NCBI GenBank assembly: GCA_025449115.1
Contig: JAHLKC010000089.1
Coordinates: 62,001-126,000 of the forward strand
Direction: 5' to 3'
Source: Chytridium lagenaria
Taxonomy: Eukaryota; Chytridiomycota; Chytridiomycetes; Chytridiales; Chytridiaceae
DNA: 64,000 bases
The first letter of the stretch is position 1, and each line of letters begins with the position of its first letter. A program made the translations under genes and the position numbers. Below, in pieces: positions 21,972-33,238 of the stretch. A model generated the notes under the pieces. It searched no databases, had not been told where the DNA came from, and saw only the letters and a program-made list of their open reading frames with translations.

Positions 21972-23284
21972 ATATGACTTTTTTTCAAGTTAATAGATGC
22001 AAGGTTTTCCTGCAGATTGATAAAATGTACTATATTAAATGATCATAATGAACAAGATTTGCCTCTCCAGCTTCTACATTTTTTATCGATCAACGCAGAG
22101 TTTTCAGCTGTGCTGTTAGTGATGAGCGAATTGCCTTTCATATCAACTTTAATCCCCCACCTCTGCACTCTCGGCGGAACAACTTGGCCACTTAACCCTG
22201 AAACAAAACCGTGTATAATAACTTGAGTTCCACGTATAACACCTTGCACTTTATCTTTACTTAAAAATAAATGCATAAAATTAGCATCCTGCAACCACCA
22301 TCACTTTCATTGCCCTCGACGGCGCCAATGTCTTGGCAGCCCAATTGTACGCAAATCATATGTCAGAAGAATGCCAGTTGAGATGCGCTTTCTTCCCGCA
22401 CGATTAACCCACCACAGATGAATGGTCCTCCCTGCTTCCTATGTTAACGAAATCAGCCGCATCAAGCCTAACATATCTCAAAAAGTAATCAACCGAGCCA
22501 GCTTTTTTCCTTAAACTGCACCACCTTTCGTCCCGAAGTTGTGCGTGTCAACTTCTGTCAATAGTCTACAATTTCGTTAACCCTTTCAGATAAAAGGATG
22601 ACTTAGAGCTGTTGTCCAAAAGTCGAGAGGTAAAGGTTGACGCGGTCAGTGTTTTGAGGTTTGTTTTGGATGTTGTGATTTTGTCGATAATGATGTATAG
22701 CAGCCTTATTATATGACTCCTTCCCCGCGACCCCCTTGTCCTAATGAATGTATTAATATTTAAAGCGTCGATAAAAAAAATTATGGAGAATAATGAATTC
22801 TGTTAAAGTTCTTGTAGGAGCTGCGGGTGCTTTTGATACCGTCGCGGGTATAGTGAAAATGATGGTGATAGTAATCTGTGTAGCATGTATTCTTCGTTAA
22901 ACATGCCGTGGTAATATCCGCTACCTACAAACTGAAATGTTCTTTTTTACCAAGCCCATAATGTCTGGATGGATCAGACTCCAAAAAAAGTTTGGTTATT
23001 GGTTGGCTCGGATTGTCAGAATTTACAACAATTTGAGGCTATGTATGACCTGCCATATAAGGCTATTGAGTATTTTCAATTAACATTTTTGAGCAGAGCC
23101 TCAGGCGGCGAGGATATCGTAACAACGGCTTGATACTTTCTAATGGACCTTGAGCCTGCGATAAATATAAAGTATGGGGACATCCCCCTAGTTCATACAT
23201 ACACCACCAATCAGTATTTATACCCTTCCAGCGCTTCCATTCAGCAGAAAAAGAAAAGAGCAACACCAAACAAACTAGGCAACG
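21972..23284. other. Intergenic, no gene seen
   Basis: No supported gene. A TATAAA at 23166-23171 and TTTATAC at about 23217 are candidate core promoter elements for the gene at 23285. Confidence 0.4.
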
Positions 23285-24205
23285 ATGCATCTCACCTCCA
23301 TCCTCTTCATCGCATCTCTGTGCGTTCTCACTCAACAACCCCAAACGGCATCCTCCCAACTCGTCCACATTCGCCGTTCCTTCCACATCGTCGACCATGA
23401 TCCAACTCTTCCCCCTGTCAACCGTGCTCGACGTCGACCGCGTCCCAGACCACTACCCAACCCCAACCCAGATGACGACGACGACGACGACCAACCCGAC
23501 CCCCTCGTGAGCCTAAACCATTCCCTGATCCCGATCCCGACGATGGCGATGACGACGACAGCCCTCGTCGACGCCGAACCCGCCGCCCAAAAACCTCAGC
23601 CGAACCATCCCCAAACTGGACGGGGACGGGGAAGAAGAACCAGGGAAACTCTCCTTGACCCTAGTGAGCCCACCGACGCACCTGAGGAGATACCATTCCC
23701 AAAATTCACCAACCCTTTCCCCATACCATTTCCAACTGACCCTCCTGTTCCTGTTCCGACTGGACGAGGAAGAAGAACCAAAGGCACTGTCGTTGGCCCT
23801 GCGCCAACCGACGAACCTGAGTTGCCATTCCCGAAATTCACGATCTCTGTTCCAACCAAAAAACCGGCTCCAAAGATACCTCCAAAGCTGACGAAGAAGC
23901 CTAAAAAGACTGATGAGGAAGAGGCGACCATCACTGATGATGATGTCGACAGGGAGACTGATATTGAGACCACACAGGTTGAGACGTCTACAACTGCGGT
24001 GACATCAAAGACGGAGGTTGAGACTACAACTGCGGTGACTTTAAAGACGGAGGCCCCCGAGCTCACATCGTTACACACGGGTCCAAAGGCTACTGAAACC
24101 ACCACATCTAAGACTGCTGACCCTAACGGGGCTGGAAAATTGCGGGGTATGATGGTTGGGGTTGTTGTGGGAGGAGTTTTGGCGTTGATGGGGATAGCTG
24201 CTTGA
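23285..24205 (+). CDS. Probable GPI-anchored Pro/Thr/charged-rich surface protein
   Basis: A single open frame of 306 residues. The signal peptide starts MHLTSILFIASLCVLTQ, close to the leader of the genes at 31470 (MHLTSIILLASLCFLAH) and 37934 (MQLTTILLLVSLCVLAH). The body has an Arg/Pro block (RRRPRPRPLP), an Asp run, and two copies of RGRRT...PT[DE]...FPKFT. It then has a Thr/Glu region with T-[AK]-V-T-[SL]-K-T-E repeats, and ends in a hydrophobic tail MMVGVVVGGVLALMGIAA. It lacks the eight-Cys domain of its relatives. Between about 23508 and 23640 another frame keeps the Asp/Pro style better (PDPDPDDGDDDD), so two compensating indels are possible. Likely a disordered cell-wall stalk. Confidence 0.7.
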   Translation: MHLTSILFIASLCVLTQQPQTASSQLVHIRRSFHIVDHDPTLPPVNRARRRPRPRPLPNPNPDDDDDDDQPDPLVSLNHSLIPIPTMAMTTTALVDAEPAAQKPQPNHPQTGRGRGRRTRETLLDPSEPTDAPEEIPFPKFTNPFPIPFPTDPPVPVPTGRGRRTKGTVVGPAPTDEPELPFPKFTISVPTKKPAPKIPPKLTKKPKKTDEEEATITDDDVDRETDIETTQVETSTTAVTSKTEVETTTAVTLKTEAPELTSLHTGPKATETTTSKTADPNGAGKLRGMMVGVVVGGVLALMGIAA

Positions 24206-24441
24206 GTTGGTTGTTAATACTTTTTTATAATTGTGTTTTTTGTTATTCTTGAACGCTTTGTTTTGGTTTCTCATTTGTTGCAAGTTCTTTTCAAAAGTTT
24301 CTATTTTAATCATCATCCATAACGCATTTATATCAAAGTGATTATCCCGTTAATTCTGAAAACGGCTGTGTCGGATGTTGGGCTGGCTGCCAGTTACAGA
24401 AATATCAGAGAGTGCCAATGTGTGAAGGATCGAATTCTGAC

Positions 24442-24900
24442 TGTTGGTGATTCCTCGGGGAACGTCGTCGCGTCCCACGCCGACGGACTCCAAGGATACG
24501 CGACAGAAGATAAAGAATAAAATGTTATACAAGACATATGAAATACCTTATTTATATTCTTGTTACACAAACCTTTTATTCCTTACATCTCATTCCCTTC
24601 ATTTATGAAGGGCGACAACTTCCTTTCTTAGCCGCACGGTGAAAGGCCAAAGTGGTGGTAAGCTCCCTTCAGAGCAGCCCACAGCAACCGGGTTGAAGGG
24701 GAGTCAGCACGAGTATTAAAAACCCGAGGTACTTCTTCCTCTTTACACTACCTTCTCTCACTCGAGATACTCCGCAGACTCTCTTCGGTTGACACCCCTC
24801 ACTAAAACCTATAACACTCTTCTACATAATAAACTCTTTTTTTTATTACTACTTATCTTGGTGCTTACACTACACGTTCACAACACGCCAGTTTCCAACA
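24442..24900 (+). repeat. 5' LTR of the copia element
   Basis: 459 bp, TGTTGG...CCAACA. Compared with the 3' LTR there are five one-base T indels and no substitution by my reading. At the promoter it reads TATTAAAA where the 3' copy reads TATAAAAA. Confidence 0.93.
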
Positions 24901-25045
24901 GATTCGCAGTCAAGGCGGGCACCATTATACAGTCAGTAATCACTCTCCCTCCCTTCTACACAACACCCAGAACGCGTCAAACGCGCCTCTTCCTACACTT
25001 CCTCGCAATTCTCTTCGTGCAAGTTCAAGTCTTCCCATCGTATTC

Positions 25046-26260
25046 ATGCCTTCAGACAAGTCTTACAAGAACATTGCACGTCACCTTGACGGAACCCGCT
25101 GACTGGCCCTCGTTCGTCAACGGCGTCAAGAATTGGGTCCAACGCCAAGGTTCAGCCTACAAAGGCGTCTTCACCAAGGCATACTACGATGAAAAGCATG
25201 AAGACTTCGAGAAACGAAGCACCAACTCTGCGAAGGTGGTCAGGCCATCTTAAGCAATGTCTCTTCAGACATCCTCAAGGTGGTGAACGAAGCACCTACC
25301 GGAAGTTCGTCTACGGCAAGGCGTCTCATGTATTTCCTCAAGAAGACCTACGGCGTCGGCAACATCACCGTGGTTGGCGAACTTCGAGACAAACTCCGCG
25401 AGATCAAGTACGAAGCTAAAGACACACCTGTGTCCTTCACGACTCGTGCCAAATCCCTTTGGCAGTTCCTCGTCGACGCCAACCAAGCCGAACAAGCAAC
25501 CGAAGCTCTTCTCTGTGAGCACCTTGCCAAAGCACTTCGTGAAGCTGGCAAATCAACCCCATCTGGACTTCATCCAGGTGCGATGACTAGCCAAACTCAC
25601 GACAGTGAAGGCAATTCAGAAGGAAATGGAGAGTGCAGTTAGCATTCATAAGCGCACTGGCGCTTCCACTGTTCAAGCTCTTACCGTCACAAACAATAAC
25701 GGCAAGCAGCACAACAAGAACCCTGCGGGTCAAGGCAACAAGAACGGCAAGACCAAAGACAGGCTTCATCAGCTCCAACCTGATGCTAAACTTATTGCCA
25801 AAGCAGGTCCTAACTCGGTTCACTCAACGGGTTTTACCTTCGGCCAGTTAAAACGCATGTCCAAGGCCAGTCGTCTTGAGATCTGCAAAGATCTTACTTG
25901 TGTTGCTTGCAACACAAAAGGACACATATCCATCGATTGCCCCAAATCCGCAGGTTCCAAGACAGTTTCGCACACGCAAACTAATTACAAGGCCACTCAA
26001 TCCCTTCTCGCAATGGTGAAAGAGCTCAAGGCAGAGGTCGCTACCCTCAAATCTTCAAACAAGACTCAAGTGAACCACGTCACCGTCAAGGAACGTGAAA
26101 CTCCAAGAATCGAGGTCATTGAACGTGACGACGGCAAACGCACACTTGATACGGCACTAGTTCCAAGCAAACGACCACGCTTTGCATTCCACGCCATGAT
26201 CAACCCCAACAAGTTCGACACCGTCAGTCACCACATTCACCCCGACCTCGACACTGGAGT
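25046..26260 (+). CDS. copia Gag region with CCHC zinc knuckle, frame-broken
   Basis: The first ATG after the LTR is at 25046. The gag region is spread over at least three frames, with breaks near 25090, 25240 and 25590. It includes DWPSFVNGVKNWVQ near the start and a capsid-like central part containing MYFLKKTYGVGNI. The nucleocapsid-type knuckle CVACNTKGHISIDC (C-x2-C-x4-H-x4-C, residues around 25910-25950) is intact. A Lys-rich stretch precedes the knuckle. Gag packages the element RNA in virus-like particles (known for the family). The breaks lie at or near short runs and repeats. Confidence 0.8.
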
Positions 26261-29200
26261 TAGTCAATGGGCCTTCGACCACTGGCCTCACCGACCAAGC
26301 TCTCACTCCCTTCGCAGAAGACCTTCAAGATCCTACACCCTACCGCACTAGCGTTGATGGGGCCTTCGCTGGCGAGCAAAGCGAATTGATGGGAACCATT
26401 CGAGGATTCACAAACCTTGGTTTTCCCATCCAATTCCCAGCTCTTTTACGTCCCTGGTATTCGCGTTCGACTCGTCTCAAGAAACTCTCTTCGAGATGCA
26501 GGTCTCTACCTTCAAGATGGACCGATGGTTCTTTCCTCACGAGAAATGGGGACGGCGAAGTTGCAGAAGTAATCACGGCTCCATCTGGACTCATGATACT
26601 CTCATTATCACCACAAGGACCCCGCGCTCCCGAAAACATCAACGCACTCGTGACTATCGTTGACGCCAACGACTTCTCTTCTTTCCATGCAGACGGTCAG
26701 TTTGATCTCGCCAACAGAACTGCCATGGAACGACAACTAGAGAAGATCCATACCTCCCTTGGACATCCATCTCGACAAGTCCTGAAAAGGATACTTCGTC
26801 GTAAACAAGATTACGGCATCGGTTCCAAGGCTCTAGTCCGCTATCTTGACGCACTCGACCCCTGCAAAGTATGTTCAGCAACTCGCCAACGTAAAACATC
26901 CAAACACGACTCAACAAGAGCTCACCTTCGCCGTCTTCAACGTCTACACGTTGATCTCGGGTTTGGACCAAGCCAAGCACCCCACAAGGGCACTACGGCA
27001 GTTGGCATCATTGTCGACTCATCCACCACATACATTTGGGCATCCCTTCTCCCATCCAAAGGAGCGATCGTCGACAGAGTAACAGTCTTGATAGAGAAGC
27101 TGCGTCGTGAATTCCATCACACCCCAGCTGATCCCATCATCACTGAACTCCGCGCTGATCAAGGTCGTGAACTCAAGAGTAACGAATTCACTCAATGGTG
27201 CGAACATCAAGGCATACGAGCCACCTGGACCGATGCAGACTCTTCTTGGATGAACGGCGTCGCTGAACGAGCCATAAGAACGGTATTCACCAAAGCACTT
27301 GCCTTGATGCTTCAATGCCGCTTACCTCTCTGGTGTTGGGGATATGCAGTCCTGCACGCAGTTTACTTGCATAATCACATCCCTTCCACCAAGAAAGGCG
27401 CACTCTCGCCTCATGAATCTCTTTACGGCCACCAACCAAGCCTCAAGGACTTTCATCCCTTTGGCTGCCTCGTCGGCGTCCACATCACCAAAACAAACCG
27501 AGCCCACCGCATGGAACCTCGCATCGCCAAACACATATTCATCGGCATCGAAAGCTCTTCCAAAGCACAAGTTCTGGACATTCACACTGGCCATGAAACC
27601 TCTGTGGCCTTAAAGAATTGCGACTTCTTTGACCGACGCTTCCCAGCGATATACGGTTCTAAAGAAGCACCACGCAAACTCTCGCTCGCACTTGACGGAG
27701 CTCTACAGTTTATTAATGGTAACTACTCATACTATCATTGCATCCACTCATCATCTCCTAACTGCCTTTTCATATGCAGATGAACAAGACACCATGGAGA
27801 TCGACTCCCCTTCAGAGGATGAGGGCAATGCCGACGCCACCCTTACCGCAAAGGTAATGCTTAAACACCCTGCAAAGTGTTTAAAATTGTGGACTGATAT
27901 GTATGGCTCTTACGCTGTTGGTCGCTAGATCCATGTAGTTAATGGGTGGAAATATTGCTAAGATATTGGCTCTCATGCCCCCATCATCCAATTAATACAC
28001 TTTATCAACCAAACTTGATTGTTATGACTTTATTACATTCCTTTCCATCACTCGTTTTAACATCAACTTTCTCTTTAATCAGCGCCAACGTGAGAGTCGT
28101 CCACCACCTCACGACCCCCAGGATTCCAATCGTCCTCGTCCGGGGGGAAGGAAGCAACAAGCAAACCGCGTTGAAAACTCAGACTCCGACGATTCAGAAC
28201 TCTCTGATACAGACCAGCCCAAGTACTCTTCTCGGTGGTCTCGTCCAGACTCTGAACCAACAAGCGAGGACGACGGGAACCCTGCACCTGTTCCCATTAA
28301 GCATATCTTCGATGACACCGAGGCCGAGTACGTTACAAGCGATGGCGACGAGTCCGACCTTGGCAATTACACCGATCGATCAATCGATGAGGTAATGCCA
28401 ACCAGTACAGGCACTCGTTCTGGCCGTCAGGTCAACAAGCCAACTCGGACCTACAACACAAGTGTCACTGAACCTTACGAGCCGAGGCATCAACCAGATC
28501 CACTCACCCAACGAGAAGCACTCTCAAGACCCGATGGACAAGAATGGCGTGACGCTTGCCTCGCTGAGATAGAAGCCCTCAAGCTCCGTCAAGTCTACGC
28601 ACTCGTAGATAGGCCTCCTGGTCAACATGTCATTGGTAGCAAATGGGTGTTTCGCCTCAAGAAAAACCCGGATTCTACCATCCGGTACAAAGCTCGTTTA
28701 GTTGCCAAAGGCTTCACTCAGAAGTATGGCATCGACTTCCTGGAAACCTTCTCACCAGTGATACGTGCGGAAACCCTTCGCTGGCTTTTCAGTTACGCCG
28801 TATCTCGTGGACTCGAAATCCACATGGCCGACGTAGTAACTGCCTATCTTTATGGCGACATGGACCACGCGGTCTACATGGAACAACCACAAGGTTTCGA
28901 GGATGGCACCAACAGAGTTTGGTTACTCGTTAAGTCCCTTTACGGTACAAAACAAGCTGGTCGGCGTTGGAACATCTGCTTAACCGACTATCTCAAAGAG
29001 ATTGGGTTCATTGCAAGTTACGCCGACCCATGCTTATTCATCCTCGACACCCCTGGAATCCTCATAGCCATCTATGTGGACGACCTTTTCTTCTTTGGCA
29101 CTAACGAAGCCATCACCACGGCTCTGGATTACCTGCAAGCTCGATTTGAAGTCAAAGTCATCGGATCAGCAAGTTTCGGTCTTGGTGTTGAGTTCAGTAA

Positions 29201-30065
29201 AGTCAATCAAGGACTACTCTTACACCAGCAAAAGTACGTCATGGAGCTCAAAAGACGATTCTTCCCAGAAACACACTTTTCTCCAATCTCGACTCCCATG
29301 GACTCCACCACCAAGCTTTTCCGCAAGAAACCTGAAGAACTCGAGTCAAGCGGACCATACTCCAAGCTCGTCGGTGCATTAATGTACCTCGCGACTCAAA
29401 CGCGACCGGACATCAGTTATGCTGTATCTGTCACCGCCAGATACATGGGAAACCCATCTCAAGCTCATTGGCAAGCAGCTGAACGAGTTTTTCGTTATGT
29501 TTGGAATACACGCGACTTAGGGGTGCTTTTCACAAAAGAAGGTCACCACACCGTCGTAGGTTTCTGTGACGCCTCGTTCCAGTCTGATCCCAATGACAGC
29601 AAGTCCCAAGTCGGCTACGTCTTCTTTCTTCGGCGGCAACCTGGTCTCGTGGCGAAGTTGGAAGCTTAGCACCATCTCGCTATCAACAGCTGAGGCAGAA
29701 TATCAAACGTTATCAGAAAGTGCACGAGAGATAGCGTGGATTTTCAAGTTACTTGAAGAAATCAACGTACCTCTCCGTCCAATTAACCTCTACAACGATA
29801 ATCTTTCTGCCATCCATCTCGCTTACAACCCTGAGCACCACGAAGCCACCAAGCACATTCGACGATCCGTACACTACATACGTTGATATGGTTGAGCAAG
29901 GTTTTCTTCAACATCAAACCAGTTGGAACGAATGACAACGTTTCTGACATACTCACCAAACCTCTCAAGCCTTCTGCTTTTCTTAAGCATCGAGACACCC
30001 TAGGAATGCATCAGCTATCAGTCTTGTTAGCACAGCTTCCAAACCTGGGGGGAAGTGTTGGTTGA
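26225..30065 (+). CDS. copia Pol: protease, integrase, reverse transcriptase, RNase H
   Basis: Domains in order. Protease: DTGVS at about 26248, with breaks on both sides. Pre-integrase: FYVPGIRVRLVSRNSL, then the HHCC zinc site as IHTSLGH and CKVC. Integrase core: Asp in HVDLG, Asp in RADQGRE, Glu in NGVAER. Two probable introns (27719-27779 and 27854-28082) follow, with the acidic linker DEQDTMEID between them. Reverse transcriptase: from PDGQEWRDAC through SKWVFRLK, RLVAKGF, DVVTAYLYG, to the active site IYVDDLFFF. RNase H: GFCDASF, then after a one-base break near 29640, STAEAEYQ and YNDNLSAI. Another break near 29884 leads to DILTKPL. The last codons run into the 3' LTR, with TGA at 30063-30065. 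Most of the integrase and reverse transcriptase is uninterrupted. Confidence 0.9.
27719..27779 (+). other. Probable spliceosomal intron 1 inside copia pol
   Basis: 61 bp, GTAACT...TATGCAG with CTAAC about 19 bp before the acceptor. The upstream codon is split after its first base (G at 27718) and is completed as GAT by bases 27780-27781. Read through, the frame ends at a stop right after the intron. Confidence 0.72.
27854..28082 (+). other. Probable spliceosomal intron 2 inside copia pol
   Basis: 229 bp, GTAATG...TTTAATCAG, phase 0. It has stops in the reading frame and a TTTAACA branch-like site near its end. Removing it joins the acidic linker to an open frame starting at 28083 that runs without a stop into reverse transcriptase at 28395 and beyond. 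Confidence 0.7.
30047..30055 (+). other. Polypurine tract of the copia element
   Basis: GGGGGGAAG immediately precedes the TGTTGG of the 3' LTR. This is the usual plus-strand priming site. Confidence 0.85.
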
Positions 30066-30515
30066 TTCCTCGGGGAACGTCGTCGCGTCCCACGCCGACG
30101 GACTCCAAGGATACGCGACAGAAGATAAAGAATAAAATGTTATACAAGACATATGAAATACCTTATTTATATTCTTGTTACACAAACCTTTATTCCTTAC
30201 ATCTCATTCCCTTCATTTATGAAGGGCGACAACTTCCTTTTCTTAGCCGCACGGTGAAAGGCCAAAGTGGTGGTAAGCTCCCTTCAGAGCAGCCCACAGC
30301 AACCGGGTTGAAGGGGAGTCAGCACGAGTATAAAAACCCGAGGTACTTCTTCCTCTTTACACTACCTTCTCTCACTCGAGATACTCCGCAGACTCTCTTC
30401 GGTTGACACCCCTCACTTAAAACCTATAACACTCTTCTACATAATAAACTCTTTTTTTTATTACTACTTATCTTGGTGCTTACACTACACGTTCACAACA
30501 CGCCAGTTTCCAACA
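30056..30515 (+). repeat. 3' LTR of the copia element
   Basis: 460 bp, TGTTGG...CCAACA. It contains TATAAAAA at 30329-30336 as the likely LTR promoter box. Five T indels separate it from the 5' LTR. Confidence 0.93.
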
Positions 30516-30520
30516 CTGAC

Positions 30521-31415
30521 GGCTATGGAGCTTTGATGCCAGCTCTGAATTCCCCCTTTGGCAGTGATGATGGCTTTCGTTCACCGTCCTGCCAAACAGC
30601 TTCGATGTTTTGGCGAGGAGGAGGCGAGAGCTTTTTGTTTTTTTTTGTTTTTATCGTACGTAAACAAAGATGATATAATACTTTGTGATGATGAAAGTTT
30701 TCGAGACAGAAATACGGACCTGAAAGGAATGGGTTTGAATTGGCCAAGAGTTGTGAGCGAGATAGAGATCGATGGAAAAGATAGGTGCGAGGAGGACTGG
30801 TGTTTCTATGATATTATTATGGATATTTTTCCTTTTAACGAATGAAAATTGGAAATTGTTATGAGAGAGGTAAAAAAATAAGAGTATTGAAACAGAAACA
30901 AAAACAAAACTATAAACTACACCCAAAAGAATAAGTAAGCAGGTTTTTTATATGTATGTGGATGATCTCTCATGAGGGATCAAGGGAGAGACCTCTTTCC
31001 TACTGTTCTGAGTACGTGTGTATGTATAATAAACGTTACTGTTATTTATTTTATACCCATTGTGGATTGTACCGACCAGGTTTATGAGCCTGAATAGTGC
31101 ATAAAGGGAAAATAGAGAGAGCGCCGCGCCAACTGAATGTGCAGACACTGACTCTTACATCAATTAGTATTATTATAAACGCTTAATTATAATATAAATA
31201 ACTATTACAAAGAAATCAGTCTGCGCTATATACCTTAATCGTAATACGTATTTGGCATATAGAAACGAAAGGAGTAGTTTATAGTTTTGATCTTTTGCTG
31301 AAAAAGAATAGACGTCTAAGCCGTCGGGTATCCTGCCTCAAATTTTAGCTGCCTGAATTCGCCATCGTTGTCAGAAAACAAAAGTAGGGTCAGCTTTGGG
31401 TCAGCCTCCTTTGCA
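30521..31415. other. Intergenic, AT-rich, no gene seen
   Basis: Right flank of the copia insertion. Short frames only. A TATA-like CATATATA at 31415-31422 precedes the gene at 31470. Confidence 0.4.
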
Positions 31416-31469
31416 TATATACCACCAGGAGATCCCCAACATTCCCTCCTTCACCACCGTCATCCACTC

Positions 31470-32253
31470 ATGCATCTCACCAGCATCATCCTACTCGCTT
31501 CTCTGTGCTTCCTGGCGCACCTCCAATTGGTTTTATCCATAGGCATTCCTCCAAACCTCTTCGCAAGGTCCCCGTCCTTCAAAGGTTACTTTGCAGGATC
31601 AAATCCTTCCACCCCATCCAACGACGATAAAAAAATCGACTCAAACCAAAGATACTCCTGGACCCGCGAGTGATGATAAAGAGCATCTTCGTCAGCTCTC
31701 CCCGGCCGATGTGATAGCTGGCTTACCAAAAGCCATAAGAGAATGCAACCCAAGAGCTGTGATGCCCAGAGGAATTTGCGATAAGATTTACAGAGACGCA
31801 TACTCGGTAAGTGCATGCATCTTTCTCATTGATACCTTGAAAGCAAGCCATCTAATGAGAAAACTCTTTCCAGAATATGATCCTCGCATCTGATGCAGAC
31901 CTTTGTCTGACCAAAATCCGTCGCGCCGACAACCCCCACAATCTGTTTTAGAAACACTGCTAGCATGGACCGATGTGCTTGTGAACCTGTCCGTCTCTAC
32001 GAAAAGTGTCTCCGTGTCCCATGAATGCACCACAGGCGTTACGGCTCTTCGGGAAGATGTCGGAATGTGTTTTGATAATCAGTCAACAAATACAAAGTCT
32101 GCAACGACATTGCCGAGCCCGACGCAGACAGAGAAGAAGAATGCGACACAAAGTCCGGCGACGAAGGATCCAAATGGGGCGGAAAGGTTTGGTGGAGGTT
32201 TTGGGATCGTGGTTGGAGGAGTCGTGGCGGCGGTTGTGGGTGCCGCATTTTAA
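31470..32253 (+). CDS. GPI-anchored eight-cysteine protein, subgroup II, copy 1 (frame-broken)
   Basis: The signal peptide starts MHLTSIILLASLCFLAHLQ. The first frame breaks near 31610-31660; another frame continues with PADVIAGLPKAIRECNPRAV and GICDKIYRDAYS. An intron (31807-31873, GTAAGT...TTCCAG) follows, then DADLCLTKIRRADNP, ACACEPVRLYEKC, HECTTGV and DVGMCF. The frame again breaks near 31948 and near 32018. It ends with a Thr/Lys linker and a hydrophobic FGIVVGGVVAAVVGAAF tail typical of GPI signals. Eight Cys with a CxC, in the same order as the pair at 20-22 kb, and with the intron also between Cys 2 and Cys 3. Closest relative: the minus-strand gene at 37028-37934. Confidence 0.72.
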
Positions 32254-33238
32254 ATTCATGGCTTTCTTTCTGTTTCTTCATTCGGTGGAGGCGGGGACCA
32301 GTTTATAACGCAGTATATCTTTTTCTTTTAATGAGTAAAAATAAATACACACTTGACAGAAATTCGCTTAAGCGACAATATGCTTATTGACTTTTGAGAC
32401 GCTTATAAATAATAAGCCCAGACATTTAATAAGGGAGATTAATGATGCAGGTGACAGCTTACGCGATGGACATATTCAATGTAGAACGCGTATAAATATT
32501 TAGGAAACCAGCTGAATGCGTGAAAAGCTTCAACCTTAAACAAAAAGTAACGTTTTATTAATTGCGAGCTGAGAGCTCTTGCGAAATCAGAAATATCATT
32601 AAAACGTTTTAGACATGATATTAACACCATTACAAAAATCTCTAATTCATTGTAAAAATACCTTTTTACCACCACATTCGGCACGCATATCAACATCTAA
32701 AGCCTTCCCCGCTTTTATTGGCTACAAACTTCTCATCTGCCACTACCTCACTCCAAAATTGCTCCCTACCGCCAATCTAGTGGCAACTATCACTCCGAAA
32801 AACTTACTCACCGTATGCCAAGATCCCCAAGGAGCTTGCTCAACAACTTCCACCATGTTCAAGTACCCCTTTCCGTCCGCATCTTCTCCTAGGAATCACA
32901 AAGAAACTTCCAACCACTTGTACCGCAGAAATCACCACCAACGTAACGAAAGCTCTCTGATATGGTCTTGTGGCTAAATTAATGAATGAATGTGTTCAAG
33001 CCGTCATGACCACACATTTCTTTTGTCCCACTTGTAGTTTCACACAGCCCAGTCTACCGAAAAAGGGAGCTGACAAGTCTTTTGGCAAGTCCATCATCAG
33101 GCTTCTGCAGCACATCACAAATCCCAAGATTTTAACGCATACGAAAACGATCCAAAATAATTTAATTGACTGCTTTATTATTCTCCACAAAATATGCGGA
33201 TATTATTAATTAAAATATGTATAAGCTACGTGATTTTC
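32254..33238. other. Intergenic, no gene seen
   Basis: 3' regions of the eight-Cys gene (+) and of beta-lactamase paralog 1 (-) converge here. A 120-residue frame at 32615 has two cysteines but no leader or domain. Confidence 0.4.

Larger units (their letters stand above)
24442..30515 (+). mobile_element. Ty1/copia LTR retrotransposon, complete with target duplication
   Basis: A 6,074-bp element bounded by direct LTRs that start TGTTGG and end CCAACA. The 5-bp target duplication CTGAC flanks it at 24437-24441 and 30516-30520. Domain order is gag zinc knuckle, protease, integrase, reverse transcriptase, RNase H, which is the copia (Pseudoviridae-type) order. A polypurine tract lies directly before the 3' LTR. 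The LTRs show no substitution, so insertion is recent, yet the coding region has several one-base breaks. I could not identify a primer-binding site: the bases after the 5' LTR do not match a tRNA 3' end that I recognise. Confidence 0.95.

Noticed and set aside
24338..24520. 60-residue frames spanning the left edge of the copia element
   Set aside because: They cross the LTR boundary and target duplication and have no domain.
25046..30065. Programmed ribosomal frameshifting as the reason for the copia frame breaks
   Set aside because: There are more than five breaks in different directions, including inside domains, and similar breaks occur in ordinary genes.
32615..32977. 120-residue frame as another Cys-rich surface protein
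   Set aside because: Only two cysteines close together, no signal peptide, no GPI tail and no paralog in the window.
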